Source: Pectobacterium polonicum
GTDB lineage: Bacteria; Pseudomonadota; Gammaproteobacteria; Enterobacterales; Enterobacteriaceae
Length of the DNA: 60,688 nt
Direction: 5' to 3'
Assembly: GCF_005497185.1 (NCBI RefSeq)
Contig: NZ_RJTN01000026.1
Location: 1-60,688 of the forward strand
Shown: piece by piece, positions 8,665 through 18,296 of the stretch
Layout of the letters: each line of letters opens with the position of its first letter
Position numbering within the stretch: position 1 is the first letter of the stretch
Notes under the pieces: model-generated
Database searches by the model: none
What the model was told of the DNA's origin: nothing
What the model saw: only the letters and a program-made list of their open reading frames with translations
Translations under genes and position numbers: made by a program

Positions 8665-9552
8665 CTATTGTGCCAACGCTCGTTCGATATAGCGGGTAAA
8701 CTGTTGGTAGAGTTTCCCGGGGCGCGTCACGCTGAGTACAAGCTGAATCGACGGAACACTGGGAGCGCCGTCTTCTGGCCTCAGGACATATAACGCCTCG
8801 GACAGCGCACTCTTCGGCAGTAAACCAATCCCCAGCCCCTTTGCCGCTGCGCTACGGATATTATCGAAAGACCCACTCACATAAGAAAAGTAATACGGAC
8901 GCCCGACATGCTCCAGCGCCGAAACCGCACATTTCCGAATCACACACCCATCAGGGAAAGTAACAAGGGGAACTTCATCCATTTCACTGAAATTCACCGC
9001 GCCGGCACTGACCCAGTGAAGAGATTCGACACGCAAAATTCTTTCTGCTTCAGAAATTAACGGCTGTCCCGCCATCCCTTTGAGGATCACAACATCCAGA
9101 CGTTGCTGTGTAATCATCGAAGACAGCACGCTCGATGAAGCCGCCGTGACTTCCACTCTTAAACCAGGGTTTTCTTCAAGGCATAGCGAAATGATGTCGT
9201 GCAAATTCTTAACCTCAAAATCATCCGGGACGCCAAGTGCTATGCGGCCTATCATAGGAGACTTCTGCAATGCACCGATTGCCCGATGGGTTCGTAGCAA
9301 GATATCGCGAGCGGCGGGCAGCAACTGTCTTCCCTCTTCGGTCAATCCGAGGATGTGTCCCTGACGCCGCTCGATTAGGCGGCAACCGACATCTTCTTCC
9401 AGACGTTTCAAGCCAGTGCTCAGCGTTGATTGCGTCCGCCCCAGTTCTTCACCCGCACGTCCGAAACCACCGCTCTCCGCGATAGCAACAAAGATACGCA
9501 GTTGCTCCAACGTGATACCACGCCCCATTATCCGCTCTGCTTGCGCCCGCAC
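8665..9552 (-). CDS. LysR-type transcriptional regulator
   Basis: A 295-residue LysR family regulator. The N-terminal winged helix-turn-helix covers about residues 12-70 (LEQLRIFVAIAESGGFGRAG, then TQSTLSTGLKRLEEDVG), and the effector-binding domain fills the rest. GTG 9552 and ATG 9528 (MGRGITLEQL) are both possible starts; neither has a strong ribosome site. It is divergent from the AEC transporter gene, sharing a 137-base intergenic region with a palindromic operator candidate. It most likely controls the transporter and itself. The effector is unknown; acids such as malonate or malate are guesses from the transporter family. Confidence 0.92.
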   Translation of the reverse strand: MRAQAERIMGRGITLEQLRIFVAIAESGGFGRAGEELGRTQSTLSTGLKRLEEDVGCRLIERRQGHILGLTEEGRQLLPAARDILLRTHRAIGALQKSPMIGRIALGVPDDFEVKNLHDIISLCLEENPGLRVEVTAASSSVLSSMITQQRLDVVILKGMAGQPLISEAERILRVESLHWVSAGAVNFSEMDEVPLVTFPDGCVIRKCAVSALEHVGRPYYFSYVSGSFDNIRSAAAKGLGIGLLPKSALSEALYVLRPEDGAPSVPSIQLVLSVTRPGKLYQQFTRYIERALAQ

Positions 9553-9581
9553 TGTTATTTCAACCTCTTAAAACCATCGTT

Positions 9582-9596
9582 ATTGATTAAATCAAT
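9582..9596. promoter_or_regulatory. Candidate LysR-family operator
   Basis: ATTGATT-A-AATCAAT is a perfect 15-base palindrome with T-N11-A symmetry, the shape of LysR-type binding sites. It lies between the divergent regulator and transporter genes. A second, looser repeat (ATGAAT and ATTCAT) follows at 9599-9618. Confidence 0.55.
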
Positions 9597-9689
9597 TATG
9601 AATACATCATAATTCATTTAGAAACTAATGAAACACCTCGCAAAATCCAAGAGTCGATATCTTCAAAAATATAAAAAAGAGGCTCACCT

Positions 9690-10652
9690 ATGTTCTTGAT
9701 TGTCGTCCCCCTATTTCTGGTGATTTTCGTTGGCTACTGTTATGGAAAAGCAAAACCCGACAGCGGCAGTGCGGATAAATTAATCAACGATTATGTTCTG
9801 TATATTGCATTGCCAGCCTTATTGTTCATTGCCGTAGCGCATGCCGATATTGGCGATTTGAAACAGTGGAATTTTATTCTGTCAACGCTGATCGGGATCG
9901 CCGTGTCCTACATACTTGCTACATTGTTGGCAAAGCGTATGAGGGTCGACCTGCCCCAGTCTTCCATTCTTAGTATGGGCGCATGTTATGGCACCACGGG
10001 GTACATGGGCGTGCCAATTTTGATTTCTGTTTATGGCGAACAAGCAGCGCTACCCGCAGCGATAGCAACCATTCTGCACAATATCCCCGCAATCATGGCC
10101 GTAATTATCAGTTGGGATGTATTTTCTACACGAGCGACAGGCGCAAATACGCGACTGATTCACAGCGTGGGACGCTCGTCGCTGGCTACCGTGAAAAATC
10201 CATTGACGATCGCGGTGCTTGCAGGTCTGGCGTTCGTTCTGCTCGACATTCAGGTCCCCGTCGTCATCGAGTCTTTTGCGCACTTTCTGGGCAATGCTGC
10301 GGGCACCACTGCGCTATTTGCTCTCGGACTGGGTCTTGCCAGACTGAAGGTAAAAGAGCACCTGAACGTCACGGTCAGCAAAATAGTACTACCGATGGTT
10401 GTGTTAAAACTCGTGATACAGCCTGCCGTTACGTTCGCGATAGCCGTTTATGTATTCGGGATGGATGGATCTCAGGGGGTCTGGCTGGCAACGGCCGTGG
10501 TGATGGCCGCTCAGCCAATTGGCGCTGGTGTGTATGTTTTTGCCAAGAAGTATAACTATCAGCAGGATGTGATCGCGTTATCGATCATAGCCTCGCTACT
10601 GCTCACTTTCGTCACGATCCCTGTAATATTGAGCTTTTTCCCTCCTTCGTGA
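9690..10652 (+). CDS. AEC-family (auxin efflux carrier-like) inner-membrane transporter
   Basis: A 320-residue polytopic membrane protein with about ten hydrophobic segments in two halves, as in the AEC family (MdcF, YfdV, MaeP and relatives). Recognisable parts are IVVPLFLVIFVGYCYGKAKP at the N-terminus, GACYGTTGYMGVPI near residue 100, and a C-terminal half with MAAQPIGAGVYVFAKKYN. Bacterial members usually carry dicarboxylates such as malonate or malate; the substrate here is not shown by sequence. GAGG precedes the ATG at suitable spacing. The gene is divergent from a LysR regulator, the usual pairing for an inducible transporter. Confidence 0.9.
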   Translation: MFLIVVPLFLVIFVGYCYGKAKPDSGSADKLINDYVLYIALPALLFIAVAHADIGDLKQWNFILSTLIGIAVSYILATLLAKRMRVDLPQSSILSMGACYGTTGYMGVPILISVYGEQAALPAAIATILHNIPAIMAVIISWDVFSTRATGANTRLIHSVGRSSLATVKNPLTIAVLAGLAFVLLDIQVPVVIESFAHFLGNAAGTTALFALGLGLARLKVKEHLNVTVSKIVLPMVVLKLVIQPAVTFAIAVYVFGMDGSQGVWLATAVVMAAQPIGAGVYVFAKKYNYQQDVIALSIIASLLLTFVTIPVILSFFPPS

Positions 10653-10662
10653 ATAAGCGTCC

Positions 10663-10689
10663 GGGCTTCTGGAAACAACTCGGAAGCCC
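10663..10689 (+). terminator. Possible terminator after the AEC transporter
   Basis: GGGCTTC and GAAGCCC form a 7-bp stem with a 13-base loop, 10 bases after the transporter stop, followed by TATTT. It lies between convergent genes. The T run is weak. Confidence 0.4.
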
Positions 10690-10721
10690 TATTTACAACG
10701 CCCATTTAACGTGCCAGCAGA

Positions 10722-11354
10722 CTACTGGCCGCGAGTTTCCAGATACAGCACCGTGGCAGCAACGCGGGAGCGCACGTTGAGTTTGCGCAGCATGTTGCGG
10801 ATATGCACTTTTACCGTCTCTTCTGAAATATACAGCACGCTCGCGATTTGCTTGTTCGATAGCCCTGAAGCCACTTCCTGAAGCACATCCAGTTCACGTT
10901 CCGTCAATACGGTAAAGGGTGACGGCGTTTCCTTTATGACAATACGGTGGCGCAACACATTGCGCACCTGTTCACTAAATGCATCACTGCTACGGATGGA
11001 ATCCAATAAATGTTCCGGGGCGCTGTCTTTAAGCAGGTAACCATCAGCACCCGCGTCCATCAGCGCATAAATATCGCTCGGCGCATCCGAAACCGTCAGC
11101 ACAATCACACGAGCGCAGATCCCATCACGGCGCAGCGCGTGCAACGTATCCAACCCGCTTAATCCTTTCATGTTGAGATCGAGCAAGATGATATCGGGAG
11201 AATCCCGATTCGCGAGGCTCAGCGCCTCCATACCATTGCTGGCTTCCCCAATCACGTTAAAGATGGCATCAGTTGCCAGTAACTGACGAATTCCCCGACG
11301 CATAAGCGGATGATCGTCGACGATCAACACGCGATAAGATGGTTTTTCTGACAT
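10722..11354 (-). CDS. narP: Nitrate/nitrite response regulator NarP
   Basis: A 210-residue NarL/FixJ-type response regulator. The receiver has acidic residues in VLIVDDHPLMRRGIRQLL, the phospho-acceptor Asp in IILLDLNMKGLSGLDTL, and the conserved Lys in GYLLKDS. The LuxR-type helix-turn-helix follows (LTERELDVLQEVASGLSNKQ, then KVHIRNMLRKLNVRSRVAAT). It resembles E. coli NarP more than NarL, especially in DHPLMRRGIRQLL. I chose ATG 11354, preceded by a G-rich stretch; a TTG at 11366 is the frame limit. It follows narQ by 88 bases in the same direction. It is expected to activate nap and nrf in response to nitrate or nitrite together with FNR. Confidence 0.93.
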   Translation of the reverse strand: MSEKPSYRVLIVDDHPLMRRGIRQLLATDAIFNVIGEASNGMEALSLANRDSPDIILLDLNMKGLSGLDTLHALRRDGICARVIVLTVSDAPSDIYALMDAGADGYLLKDSAPEHLLDSIRSSDAFSEQVRNVLRHRIVIKETPSPFTVLTERELDVLQEVASGLSNKQIASVLYISEETVKVHIRNMLRKLNVRSRVAATVLYLETRGQ

Positions 11355-11400
11355 GCCCAGCCCCAATGTAATATAGATCTATTATTTTTTATTTATGATT

Positions 11401-11456
11401 TATCCCTGTTATCTTTCAAGCGGCATGTGCACACCGCTCGAATTATTCAGGGTAGA
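11401..11456. repeat. Internally deleted ERIC element across the narQ stop codon
   Basis: A 56-base palindromic copy bounded by TATCCCT and GGGTAGA. The left end matches the first about 25 bases of the full ERIC at 38558-38684 (CTTCAA, GCATGTGC), and the right end matches its last 20 (CTCGAATTATT, AGGGTA). The centre is missing. On the minus strand the right end encodes the last narQ codons (Tyr-Pro-Glu-stop). It fills over half of the gap between narQ and narP. Confidence 0.72.
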
Positions 11457-13164
11457 GATTATTCGTATTGTCACGTTCACGCGCTGTGGTCGGCGTCGAA
11501 AAACGGACGCTAACCTGCGTTCCTCCTTCAGGATGGCGGCCAATAGATAACCGGCCACCTAAGCGTTCGGCGCGTTCCTGCATAATATTTAAACCGTAAT
11601 GCCCCGCGGGTTCCTCTTGATTGACAATGCCGCAGCCGTCATCACGAATATCGACACAATGGCTACCGTCGGGCTGCGTACGACAGTTGACGGCAATCGA
11701 CGCCGCCTGCGCATGTTTAATCGCGTTCAATACCGCTTCACGAATGATTTGCAGCAGGTGAACCTGCTGTGATGCATCCAGCGCCTGCGTAGGGATACGG
11801 CAATCGATATGAATCGTCGCCGGGGTCTGCGCCCGTAGCGGTTCAATCATTTCCTGCATCGCCGCAGGCAAATCAGCCTGTTGCAGCGTCAGCCGGAACG
11901 TGCCCAGCAGTTCCCGCAGTTGGCGGTAAGCATCGCTCAACGCCTGTTCAAAATCAGTGATGATCTGCCGAGCCTGCGCATTTTCTTGCGCTACTGCGCG
12001 CTTTAATAACGTCATCTGGATATTCAAGTAAGACAGCACCTGAGCCAGTGAGTCGTGCAGCTCACGCGCGATGGTGGCGCGTTCCTCCATCAGTAACAGC
12101 TGCTGGTAGTGCTTCTGCGCCTGATTAAAATAGAGGCCGCGCCCCAGCATATTGGCGACGCTTTCCATCAACTGTGCCGACGGCTGCTGCGTTGATGCCT
12201 GCCACCGCAACTGCCCAAATTCAACCTCTTGCAAACGGATGGGTAACGCCTGCCACGCAATCTGCGCGTCCGGCTGCCCCTCACATAACAGCCAGTTCTC
12301 CCCTACCCGCATTTCCAGGCAGCCGACCGTTTCATAGCGACGAACAATTTGCAAAATCTGCTGAAAGCAATGCCTGTCGATCGTACTCACATTCATCGCC
12401 TGAGAACAGTTGTACAGCACCTTCAACATGCGGTTCACTTCCTGCAAACGCAGCGTTTTCTGCCGTACCTTGTCTTCCAGAGAGCGATAGAGCTTTTGCA
12501 ATTCGTCAGTCATGCTGCTGAAGGTTTGCGCCAGTAATCCCAGTTCGTTAGGCAGATTGACGTCCAGCCGCGAATGGGTAAAACGCCCTTTCTCAATGGA
12601 TGCACAGGCCGCCATCAGCTTACTCAACGGCACAACCACCTGACGACGAATACGGCGCAGCGTAAAGAAGATCAGTATATAGATAGTGATCGAACCAATT
12701 ATTGATGTCACAACCACTATCATCATCTTGCGTTCGGAATAATGTTGCAACGCCAGCACAAAGAGATCGATCTGCGTGACATAGCGAACAATATTGTCCT
12801 GATACCACCCTCTATCCCCTGCGCTCAGACGCTCGTCCATCATTTTCCAGCTCTGTAACAGCGCGGTATAGCGATCGTGTACATCACGCGGCACATACCA
12901 GCGATCCAACAGGTGAAAAACTGGGGAATCCAACGTTTGCGCATAGAGGTGACGATGCGATTCCAACGCTGTGCGGTCGCCCTGTAGGTCATATCCCATA
13001 CGATAGCTTTGCATACGCATGGAGCCGGCAACGTTGATCGCTTCTGCATCGCGTAAACCGCTGGCTAACGTCAACAGCGCAATGCCTGTCGTCAGAAATG
13101 AAAGCACCGCAATATAAAAAAACGCGCGAGCCAGGCTGGTAGAAACAGGACGTTTGACCACCAT
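11443..13164 (-). CDS. narQ: Nitrate/nitrite sensor histidine kinase NarQ
   Basis: A 573-residue membrane sensor kinase of the NarX/NarQ family. TM1 spans about residues 12-34 and TM2 about 147-168, enclosing a periplasmic nitrate-binding domain with the P-box NVAGSMRMQSYRM at 44-56. A HAMP domain, signalling helix and Cys-containing central module follow. The phospho-acceptor is His370 in ARELHDSLAQ, then the HATPase domain (REAVLNAIKHAQA, DDGCGI, GHYGLNIMQERAERLGGRL). Length and the narP partner favour NarQ over NarX. AGGAG precedes the ATG by 10 bases. It is divergent from napF. The last codons lie in an ERIC-derived repeat. Confidence 0.92.
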   Translation of the reverse strand: MVVKRPVSTSLARAFFYIAVLSFLTTGIALLTLASGLRDAEAINVAGSMRMQSYRMGYDLQGDRTALESHRHLYAQTLDSPVFHLLDRWYVPRDVHDRYTALLQSWKMMDERLSAGDRGWYQDNIVRYVTQIDLFVLALQHYSERKMMIVVVTSIIGSITIYILIFFTLRRIRRQVVVPLSKLMAACASIEKGRFTHSRLDVNLPNELGLLAQTFSSMTDELQKLYRSLEDKVRQKTLRLQEVNRMLKVLYNCSQAMNVSTIDRHCFQQILQIVRRYETVGCLEMRVGENWLLCEGQPDAQIAWQALPIRLQEVEFGQLRWQASTQQPSAQLMESVANMLGRGLYFNQAQKHYQQLLLMEERATIARELHDSLAQVLSYLNIQMTLLKRAVAQENAQARQIITDFEQALSDAYRQLRELLGTFRLTLQQADLPAAMQEMIEPLRAQTPATIHIDCRIPTQALDASQQVHLLQIIREAVLNAIKHAQAASIAVNCRTQPDGSHCVDIRDDGCGIVNQEEPAGHYGLNIMQERAERLGGRLSIGRHPEGGTQVSVRFSTPTTARERDNTNNLYPE

Positions 13165-13281
13165 GACGAATAATCTCCTTTGGCGTCATACCTACTCAAA
13201 ATAAGTAGATCAAGCATTCAGCGTACTATCACGATCCCCGCGAGCTCAGACAAGCCGATAAGGCACGAATCCTACATAAGC

Positions 13282-13295
13282 TTGATCCGGCACCC
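13282..13295 (+). promoter_or_regulatory. Weak FNR-like site upstream of napF
   Basis: TTGAT-CCGG-CACCC has a perfect left FNR half and a poor right half. Its centre (13288.5) is exactly 20 bases upstream of the NarP-type site centre. E. coli napF uses the same 20-base spacing (FNR at -64.5, NarP at -44.5, from memory), which is the main support for this weak match. Confidence 0.42.
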
Positions 13296-13300
13296 CCATT

Positions 13301-13316
13301 TACCTCTAAAGGGTGA
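13301..13316 (+). promoter_or_regulatory. NarP/NarL 7-2-7 binding site upstream of napF
   Basis: TACCTCT-AA-AGGGTGA is two inverted NarL/NarP heptamers separated by 2 bases, the arrangement NarP requires. It is centred at 13308.5. If used at -44.5 as in E. coli, transcription would start near 13353, about 60 bases before the napF ATG. Confidence 0.72.
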
Positions 13317-13411
13317 TTATCGCATACAGCCTAGGGAGCATAGTGTAACCCCTATAAAAACAACGTGTTTTTTATTGGATATTTTATCGAGTGCCAGAGC
13401 GACAAACTGCC

Positions 13412-13948
13412 ATGACGAATCTCTCCCGACGTTCCTTACTGACCGGTGGCCTACAGCGGACAGATAACGCGCTGCGTCCGCCGTGGAGTGGCGCTGAAAG
13501 CCATTTTCTGAGCCAGTGCACGCGTTGTAACGCCTGTATTGAAGCCTGCGGAACGCGGATCATTCAGCGAGGTTCGGGGGGCTTTCCCACCATCGATTTT
13601 CAGCACGGTGAATGCACGTTCTGCTACGACTGTGCTCGCGCGTGTCCACAAGCGCTGTTCGCGGAGAGTCACACCACGCCGTGGGAATATCACCTGACGG
13701 TTCAGGATGCCTGTTTATCGCTGCATCAGGTGGAATGTCGCAGCTGTCAGGATGCCTGTGAAACCGGTGCGATACGGTTTCGTCCCACCATCGGACGCGT
13801 TGCTGCACCGTCGCTCGAGGATGACGCCTGTACCACCTGTGGTGCCTGCATTTCCGGATGCCCTGTCGGCGCCATATCGATGAAAAAAATCACAGCGGGA
13901 TATCACACCCCGCCAGCGCGTCTGCCGACGCAACAGGAAAACCGATGA
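13412..13948 (+). CDS. napF: Ferredoxin-type protein NapF
   Basis: A 178-residue cytoplasmic iron-sulphur protein that helps mature NapA before export. Three or four [4Fe-4S] Cys clusters are visible: CTRCNACIEACGTR, CTFCYDCARACPQ, CRSCQDACETGA and CTTCGACISGCPVGA. The N-terminus MTNLSRRSLLTGG has the usual NapF Tat-like look without a long hydrophobic region. I chose ATG 13412; a GTG at 13391 is the frame limit. It is the first gene of napFDAGHBC, and its stop overlaps the napD start (ATGA). Confidence 0.95.
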   Translation: MTNLSRRSLLTGGLQRTDNALRPPWSGAESHFLSQCTRCNACIEACGTRIIQRGSGGFPTIDFQHGECTFCYDCARACPQALFAESHTTPWEYHLTVQDACLSLHQVECRSCQDACETGAIRFRPTIGRVAAPSLEDDACTTCGACISGCPVGAISMKKITAGYHTPPARLPTQQENR

Positions 13949-14265
13949 GCACAGTCTGGCATGTTTGCAGTGTAGTGGTTCACGTCAACACGGCGCAGAT
14001 GGCAGCCGTTGGCGAGACGTTAGCGACGCAACCCAATCTGGAAGTGGGTGCCAGCGATAGCGATACCGGAAAAATGGTCGTGGTACTGGAGTCAGATTCA
14101 GAAGACACGCTGTTAAAACACATAGCGTCAATACGCGAACTTACAGGCGTACTGGCGGTTTCGCTGGTTTATCACCAGCTTGATGAACAGCCTTTTGATG
14201 AACAATCTTTTGCTTTCGATGAACAACCTCTTGATCAACAAGCTCAGGGTGAGGAAATACTATGA
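13945..14265 (+). CDS. napD: NapA signal-peptide chaperone NapD, with a repeated acidic/Gln tail
   Basis: A 106-residue cytoplasmic chaperone that binds the Tat signal of NapA and delays export until cofactor insertion. The body is typical: [20 protein letters not shown], then [14 protein letters not shown]. It overlaps napF and napA by ATGA at both ends. E. coli NapD is 87 residues. Here a C-terminal tail of about 25 residues follows YHQ, built of [17 protein letters not shown] and DQQAQ. The DNA under it is an imperfect tandem repeat of about 15-21 bases, probably made by slippage. The tail's role, if any, is unknown. Confidence 0.94.
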   Translation: MSTVWHVCSVVVHVNTAQMAAVGETLATQPNLEVGASDSDTGKMVVVLESDSEDTLLKHIASIRELTGVLAVSLVYHQLDEQPFDEQSFAFDEQPLDQQAQGEEIL

Positions 14266-16748
14266 AACTCAGTCGACGACACTTTATGAAGGCGAACGCT
14301 GTTGCTGCGGCTGCCGCGGTCGCAGGCATCACCATTCCTATCGCGGTTCGCGCCGCGACCGAGCAATCGGACGCTATCCACTGGGATAAAGCGCCCTGCC
14401 GCTTCTGTGGCGTAGGGTGTGGTGTGCTGGTCGGAACACAAAATGGGCGCATTGTCGCCAGCCAGGGCGATCCCGAAGCGCCGGTTAACCGTGGATTAAA
14501 CTGCATCAAGGGCTATTTCCTGCCTAAAATCATGTACGGGCAGGATCGCCTGACTCAGCCTTTGCTGCGTATGCGTGATGGTAAATTCGATAAAGAAGGC
14601 GAATTTACTCCGATCTCTTGGGACAACGCCTTTGACATCATGGCGGAAAAATTCAAAACCGCACTGAAGGAGAAAGGCCCGAACGCGATAGGCATGTTCG
14701 GCTCTGGGCAATCGACGATTTGGGAAGGCTATGCCTCCGCCAAACTGTTCAAAGCGGGCTTCCGCTCCAACAATATTGACCCCAACGCGCGCCACTGTAT
14801 GGCATCGGCGGTGGTGGGCTTTATGCGCACCTTCGGTATGGATGAGCCCATGGGCTGCTACGATGATATCGAGCAGACCGATGCGTTTGTGCTGTGGGGC
14901 TCCAACATGGCGGAGATGCATCCGATTCTCTGGTCACGAATTACCGACCGCCGCCTGTCGAGCAACAACGTCACGGTCGCCGTGCTGTCTACCTATCAAC
15001 ACCGCAGTTTTGAGTTGGCGGATAACGGTATGGTGTTTACGCCGCAAACCGATCTGGCCATTCTCAACTACATCGCCAACTACATTATTCAAAATAACGC
15101 GGTGAACGAGGCCTTCTTTACCCGCCACGTGAACCTACGCAGAGGCGTGACCGATATCGGCTACGGGCTACGTCCGACGCATCCATTGGAAAAAGCGGCG
15201 AAAAATCCAGGTTCCGACGCGTCCGAGCCAATGAGTTTTGAAGAATACAAAGCCTTTGTCGCCGACTATACGCTGGAAAAAACGGTGGCGATCAGCGGCG
15301 TCCCGGCCGACCAGTTGGAAGCGCTGGCAAAACTCTACGCCGATCCGAAGAAGAAAGTGATCTCTTACTGGACGATGGGCTTTAACCAGCACACGCGCGG
15401 CGTCTGGGCGAACAATCTGGTTTATAACATCCACCTGTTGACCGGCAAGATCTCTCAACCGGGCTGCGGGCCGTTCTCGTTAACCGGTCAACCTTCTGCC
15501 TGTGGTACTGCACGTGAAGTCGGCACTTTTGCCCACCGCTTGCCAGCCGACATGGTGGTGACTAACGAGAAACACCGCGCGATGGCGGAAAAACTGTGGC
15601 AGTTACCCGCAGGCACCATCCCTGAAAAAATCGGTCTGCACGCCGTCGCACAAGACCGGGCGCTGAAAGACGGTACGCTAAATGCCTACTGGGTGATGTG
15701 TAACAACAACATGCAGGCAGGCCCGAACATTAATCAGGAACGTATGCCGGGCTGGCGCGATCCGCGTAATTTCATCGTGGTTTCCGATCCCTATCCGACC
15801 GTCAGTGCGCTGGCAGCCGACCTGATTTTGCCTACCGCGATGTGGGTGGAAAAAGAAGGCGCTTACGGCAACGCAGAGCGCCGAACGCAGTTCTGGCGTC
15901 AGCAGGTTAAAGCGCCGGGTGAGTCAAAATCGGATCTGTGGCAGGTCGTGAGCTTTGCCAAACGCTTCACCGTAGAGGACGTGTGGCCGGAAGAATTGCT
16001 GGCACAGAAACCTGCCTATCGCGGTAAGACGCTCTACGACGTGCTGTTTGCGAACGATGTCACCACGCGCTTCCCGCTTAGTGAATTAGCGGAAAATCAG
16101 TTGAACGATGAGTCGCGCGAATTTGGTTTTTATTTGCAGAAAGGTCTGTTTGAAGAATATGCCGCGTTTGGCCGCGGGCACGGCCACGACTTGGCACCGT
16201 TCGATGCCTATCACAAGGTTCGCGGGCTACGCTGGCCGGTGGTTGACGGTAAGGAAACCCAGTGGCGCTATAGCGAAGGGCACGATCCTTACGTGAAAGC
16301 AGGAGAAGCCTACCGTTTTTACGGTAAGCCAGATGGTAAGGCGGTTATTTTCGCGCTGCCGTACGAACCTGCCGCCGAAGCGCCAGATGAAGAGTACGAT
16401 CTCTGGCTCTCCACTGGCCGCGTGCTGGAGCACTGGCATACTGGCAGCATGACGCGTCGCGTACCGGAATTGCATCGCGCCTTTCCCGAAGCCGTGCTGT
16501 TTATCCATCCGCAGGATGCCAAAGCGCGCGATCTGCGTCGCGGTGAAAAAGTCCGCATTATCTCGCGCCGTGGTGAAGTCATTTCCGTTGTTGAAACGCG
16601 TGGCCGCAACAAACCGCCGCGCGGATTGGTGTATATGCCGTTCTTCGACGCCGCGCAGATGACCAACGTTCTGACGCTGGATGCCACCGATCCGCTGTCG
16701 AAAGAAACGGACTTTAAGAAATGCGCCGTCAAACTGGCTAAGGTGTAG
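14262..16748 (+). CDS. napA: Periplasmic nitrate reductase catalytic subunit NapA
   Basis: An 828-residue Mo-bis-MGD enzyme that reduces nitrate to nitrite in the periplasm. A Tat signal lies at residues 1-31 (SRRHFMK, cleavage after IAVRA). The [4Fe-4S] ligands are Cys46, Cys49, Cys53 and Cys81 (CRFCGVGCG, then NCIKGYF). The molybdenum ligand is Cys179 in [13 protein letters not shown]. The C-terminal cofactor-binding domain includes [20 protein letters not shown]. Length equals the E. coli enzyme. It receives electrons from NapC via NapB. It overlaps napD by four bases, and napG starts 5 bases downstream. Confidence 0.98.
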   Translation: MKLSRRHFMKANAVAAAAAVAGITIPIAVRAATEQSDAIHWDKAPCRFCGVGCGVLVGTQNGRIVASQGDPEAPVNRGLNCIKGYFLPKIMYGQDRLTQPLLRMRDGKFDKEGEFTPISWDNAFDIMAEKFKTALKEKGPNAIGMFGSGQSTIWEGYASAKLFKAGFRSNNIDPNARHCMASAVVGFMRTFGMDEPMGCYDDIEQTDAFVLWGSNMAEMHPILWSRITDRRLSSNNVTVAVLSTYQHRSFELADNGMVFTPQTDLAILNYIANYIIQNNAVNEAFFTRHVNLRRGVTDIGYGLRPTHPLEKAAKNPGSDASEPMSFEEYKAFVADYTLEKTVAISGVPADQLEALAKLYADPKKKVISYWTMGFNQHTRGVWANNLVYNIHLLTGKISQPGCGPFSLTGQPSACGTAREVGTFAHRLPADMVVTNEKHRAMAEKLWQLPAGTIPEKIGLHAVAQDRALKDGTLNAYWVMCNNNMQAGPNINQERMPGWRDPRNFIVVSDPYPTVSALAADLILPTAMWVEKEGAYGNAERRTQFWRQQVKAPGESKSDLWQVVSFAKRFTVEDVWPEELLAQKPAYRGKTLYDVLFANDVTTRFPLSELAENQLNDESREFGFYLQKGLFEEYAAFGRGHGHDLAPFDAYHKVRGLRWPVVDGKETQWRYSEGHDPYVKAGEAYRFYGKPDGKAVIFALPYEPAAEAPDEEYDLWLSTGRVLEHWHTGSMTRRVPELHRAFPEAVLFIHPQDAKARDLRRGEKVRIISRRGEVISVVETRGRNKPPRGLVYMPFFDAAQMTNVLTLDATDPLSKETDFKKCAVKLAKV

Positions 16749-16753
16749 AGAAC

Positions 16754-17446
16754 ATGGCACGCCCGGAGAATTCCCCCCCCGCTCGCCGTCGTTTTCTGCG
16801 TGACGCTGTTCGTGCCGTAGCGGGTTTATCCGCTGCGGTGACGATACTCGGCATTCAGCAGCGACGCGCTCAGGCTGACGGACTCCGGCTACGGCCGCCG
16901 GGTGCGCTGCCTGAAACGGCGTTTTCCGGTGCCTGCATCCGCTGTGGCCAATGTGTTCAGGTCTGCCCATACGATACGCTGAAGCTGGCGACACTGGTCT
17001 CCGGCCCCGCAGCCGGTAGCCCTTACTTTGTCGCGCGTGATATCCCGTGCGAGATGTGCGAAGACATTCCCTGCGTGGTTGCCTGCCCCAGCGGTGCGTT
17101 ACAGCCGCTGGACGCCATCGACGACGCACGCATGGGACTGGCGGTGCTGTTAGATCAGGAGAACTGCCTGAACTATCAGGGGTTACGCTGCGATGTGTGT
17201 TATCGCGTCTGCCCCCTCATCGATAGCGCCATCACACTAGAGCCAGAGCGCAATGCCCGAACCGGAAAACATGCCCGTTTTCTGCCCACGGTACACAGCA
17301 ATGTCTGTACCGGTTGTGGAAAGTGTGAAAAGGCCTGCGTGCTGGAACAGCCTGCGATAAAGGTCTTGCCGCGTGCATTGGCAAAAGGCGAACTCGGACA
17401 CCACTACCGTTTCAGTTGGCTGGAGGCACGCGATGGCAAATCGTAA
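16754..17446 (+). CDS. napG: Ferredoxin-type quinol dehydrogenase component NapG
   Basis: A 230-residue exported iron-sulphur protein that, with NapH, passes electrons from quinol to the nitrate reductase. The N-terminus has a Tat motif ([14 protein letters not shown]). Four Cys clusters follow: [50 protein letters not shown] and [18 protein letters not shown]. This is the MauM/NapG pattern. It begins 5 bases after the napA stop and overlaps the napH start by 14 bases, so the two are probably translationally coupled. Confidence 0.96.
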   Translation: MARPENSPPARRRFLRDAVRAVAGLSAAVTILGIQQRRAQADGLRLRPPGALPETAFSGACIRCGQCVQVCPYDTLKLATLVSGPAAGSPYFVARDIPCEMCEDIPCVVACPSGALQPLDAIDDARMGLAVLLDQENCLNYQGLRCDVCYRVCPLIDSAITLEPERNARTGKHARFLPTVHSNVCTGCGKCEKACVLEQPAIKVLPRALAKGELGHHYRFSWLEARDGKS

Positions 17447-18296
17447 GCAAGACGCCGGACAAGAAGCTCGGGCGAAAAAAGGCTGGTGGCGCAGCCATCG
17501 ATGGCTGGTACTGCGCCGTCTGACCCAATCTCTTGTGCTGCTCATGTTCCTCAGTGGCCCGCTGTTAGGGTTCTGGATCTTGCGCGGTAACTACAGCGCC
17601 AGCCGATTGCTCGACACCGTGCCACTCAGCGATCCGCTCATGGTGCTACAAAGTCTGGCTAGTGGTCATCTGCCCGCCACTCTCGCGCTGATCGGGGCAC
17701 TGATTATCGCGCTGAGCTATGCGCTGGCGGGTAAGCGCCTGTTCTGTAGCTGGATCTGCCCTGTGAATCCACTCACCGATTTAGCCGCCTGGCTACGTCG
17801 TCGTTTCGGCATCACCGCCTCGGCAACGCTCCCCCGCAACCTACGCTACCTGCTGCTGATATTTATTCTGGCAGGGAGTGCACTGACGGGTGGGCTGTTG
17901 TGGGAATGGGTCAACCCGGTCTCACTCGCGGGTCGTGGGCTGATTTTTGGATTTGGTGCGAGTATCTGGCTGCTGCTGGCGCTGTTTCTGTTTGATTTAT
18001 TGGTTGTGGAACACGGCTGGTGCGGACACCTCTGCCCGACTGGCGCGCTGTATGGTGCGCTTGGTGCGAAAGGCGCACTGGTTGTGGATGCCACAGAGCG
18101 TGAACGCTGTACGCGCTGCATGGACTGCTTTCATGTCTGTCCAGAGCCGCAGGTGCTGCGCGCGCCCTTGCTAGATAAACACGGTCCGGTACAGGTCACT
18201 GACCGTGACTGCATAACATGCGGACGCTGTATTGATGTCTGCGCTGAAGACGTTTTTAAAATAACCCTTAGATGGAAATCGGGAGCAAAGTCATGA
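17433..18296 (+). CDS. napH: Quinol dehydrogenase membrane subunit NapH
   Basis: A 287-residue inner-membrane protein with four transmembrane helices and iron-sulphur clusters. Helices include [17 protein letters not shown] and [17 protein letters not shown]. Two CxxxCP motifs lie near the membrane (CSWICPVNP and CGHLCPTGA). Two [4Fe-4S] clusters are at the cytoplasmic C-terminus ([27 protein letters not shown]). ATG 17433 follows GGAGG by 6 bases. It should oxidise quinol and pass electrons to NapG. Confidence 0.96.
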   Translation: MANRKQDAGQEARAKKGWWRSHRWLVLRRLTQSLVLLMFLSGPLLGFWILRGNYSASRLLDTVPLSDPLMVLQSLASGHLPATLALIGALIIALSYALAGKRLFCSWICPVNPLTDLAAWLRRRFGITASATLPRNLRYLLLIFILAGSALTGGLLWEWVNPVSLAGRGLIFGFGASIWLLLALFLFDLLVVEHGWCGHLCPTGALYGALGAKGALVVDATERERCTRCMDCFHVCPEPQVLRAPLLDKHGPVQVTDRDCITCGRCIDVCAEDVFKITLRWKSGAKS

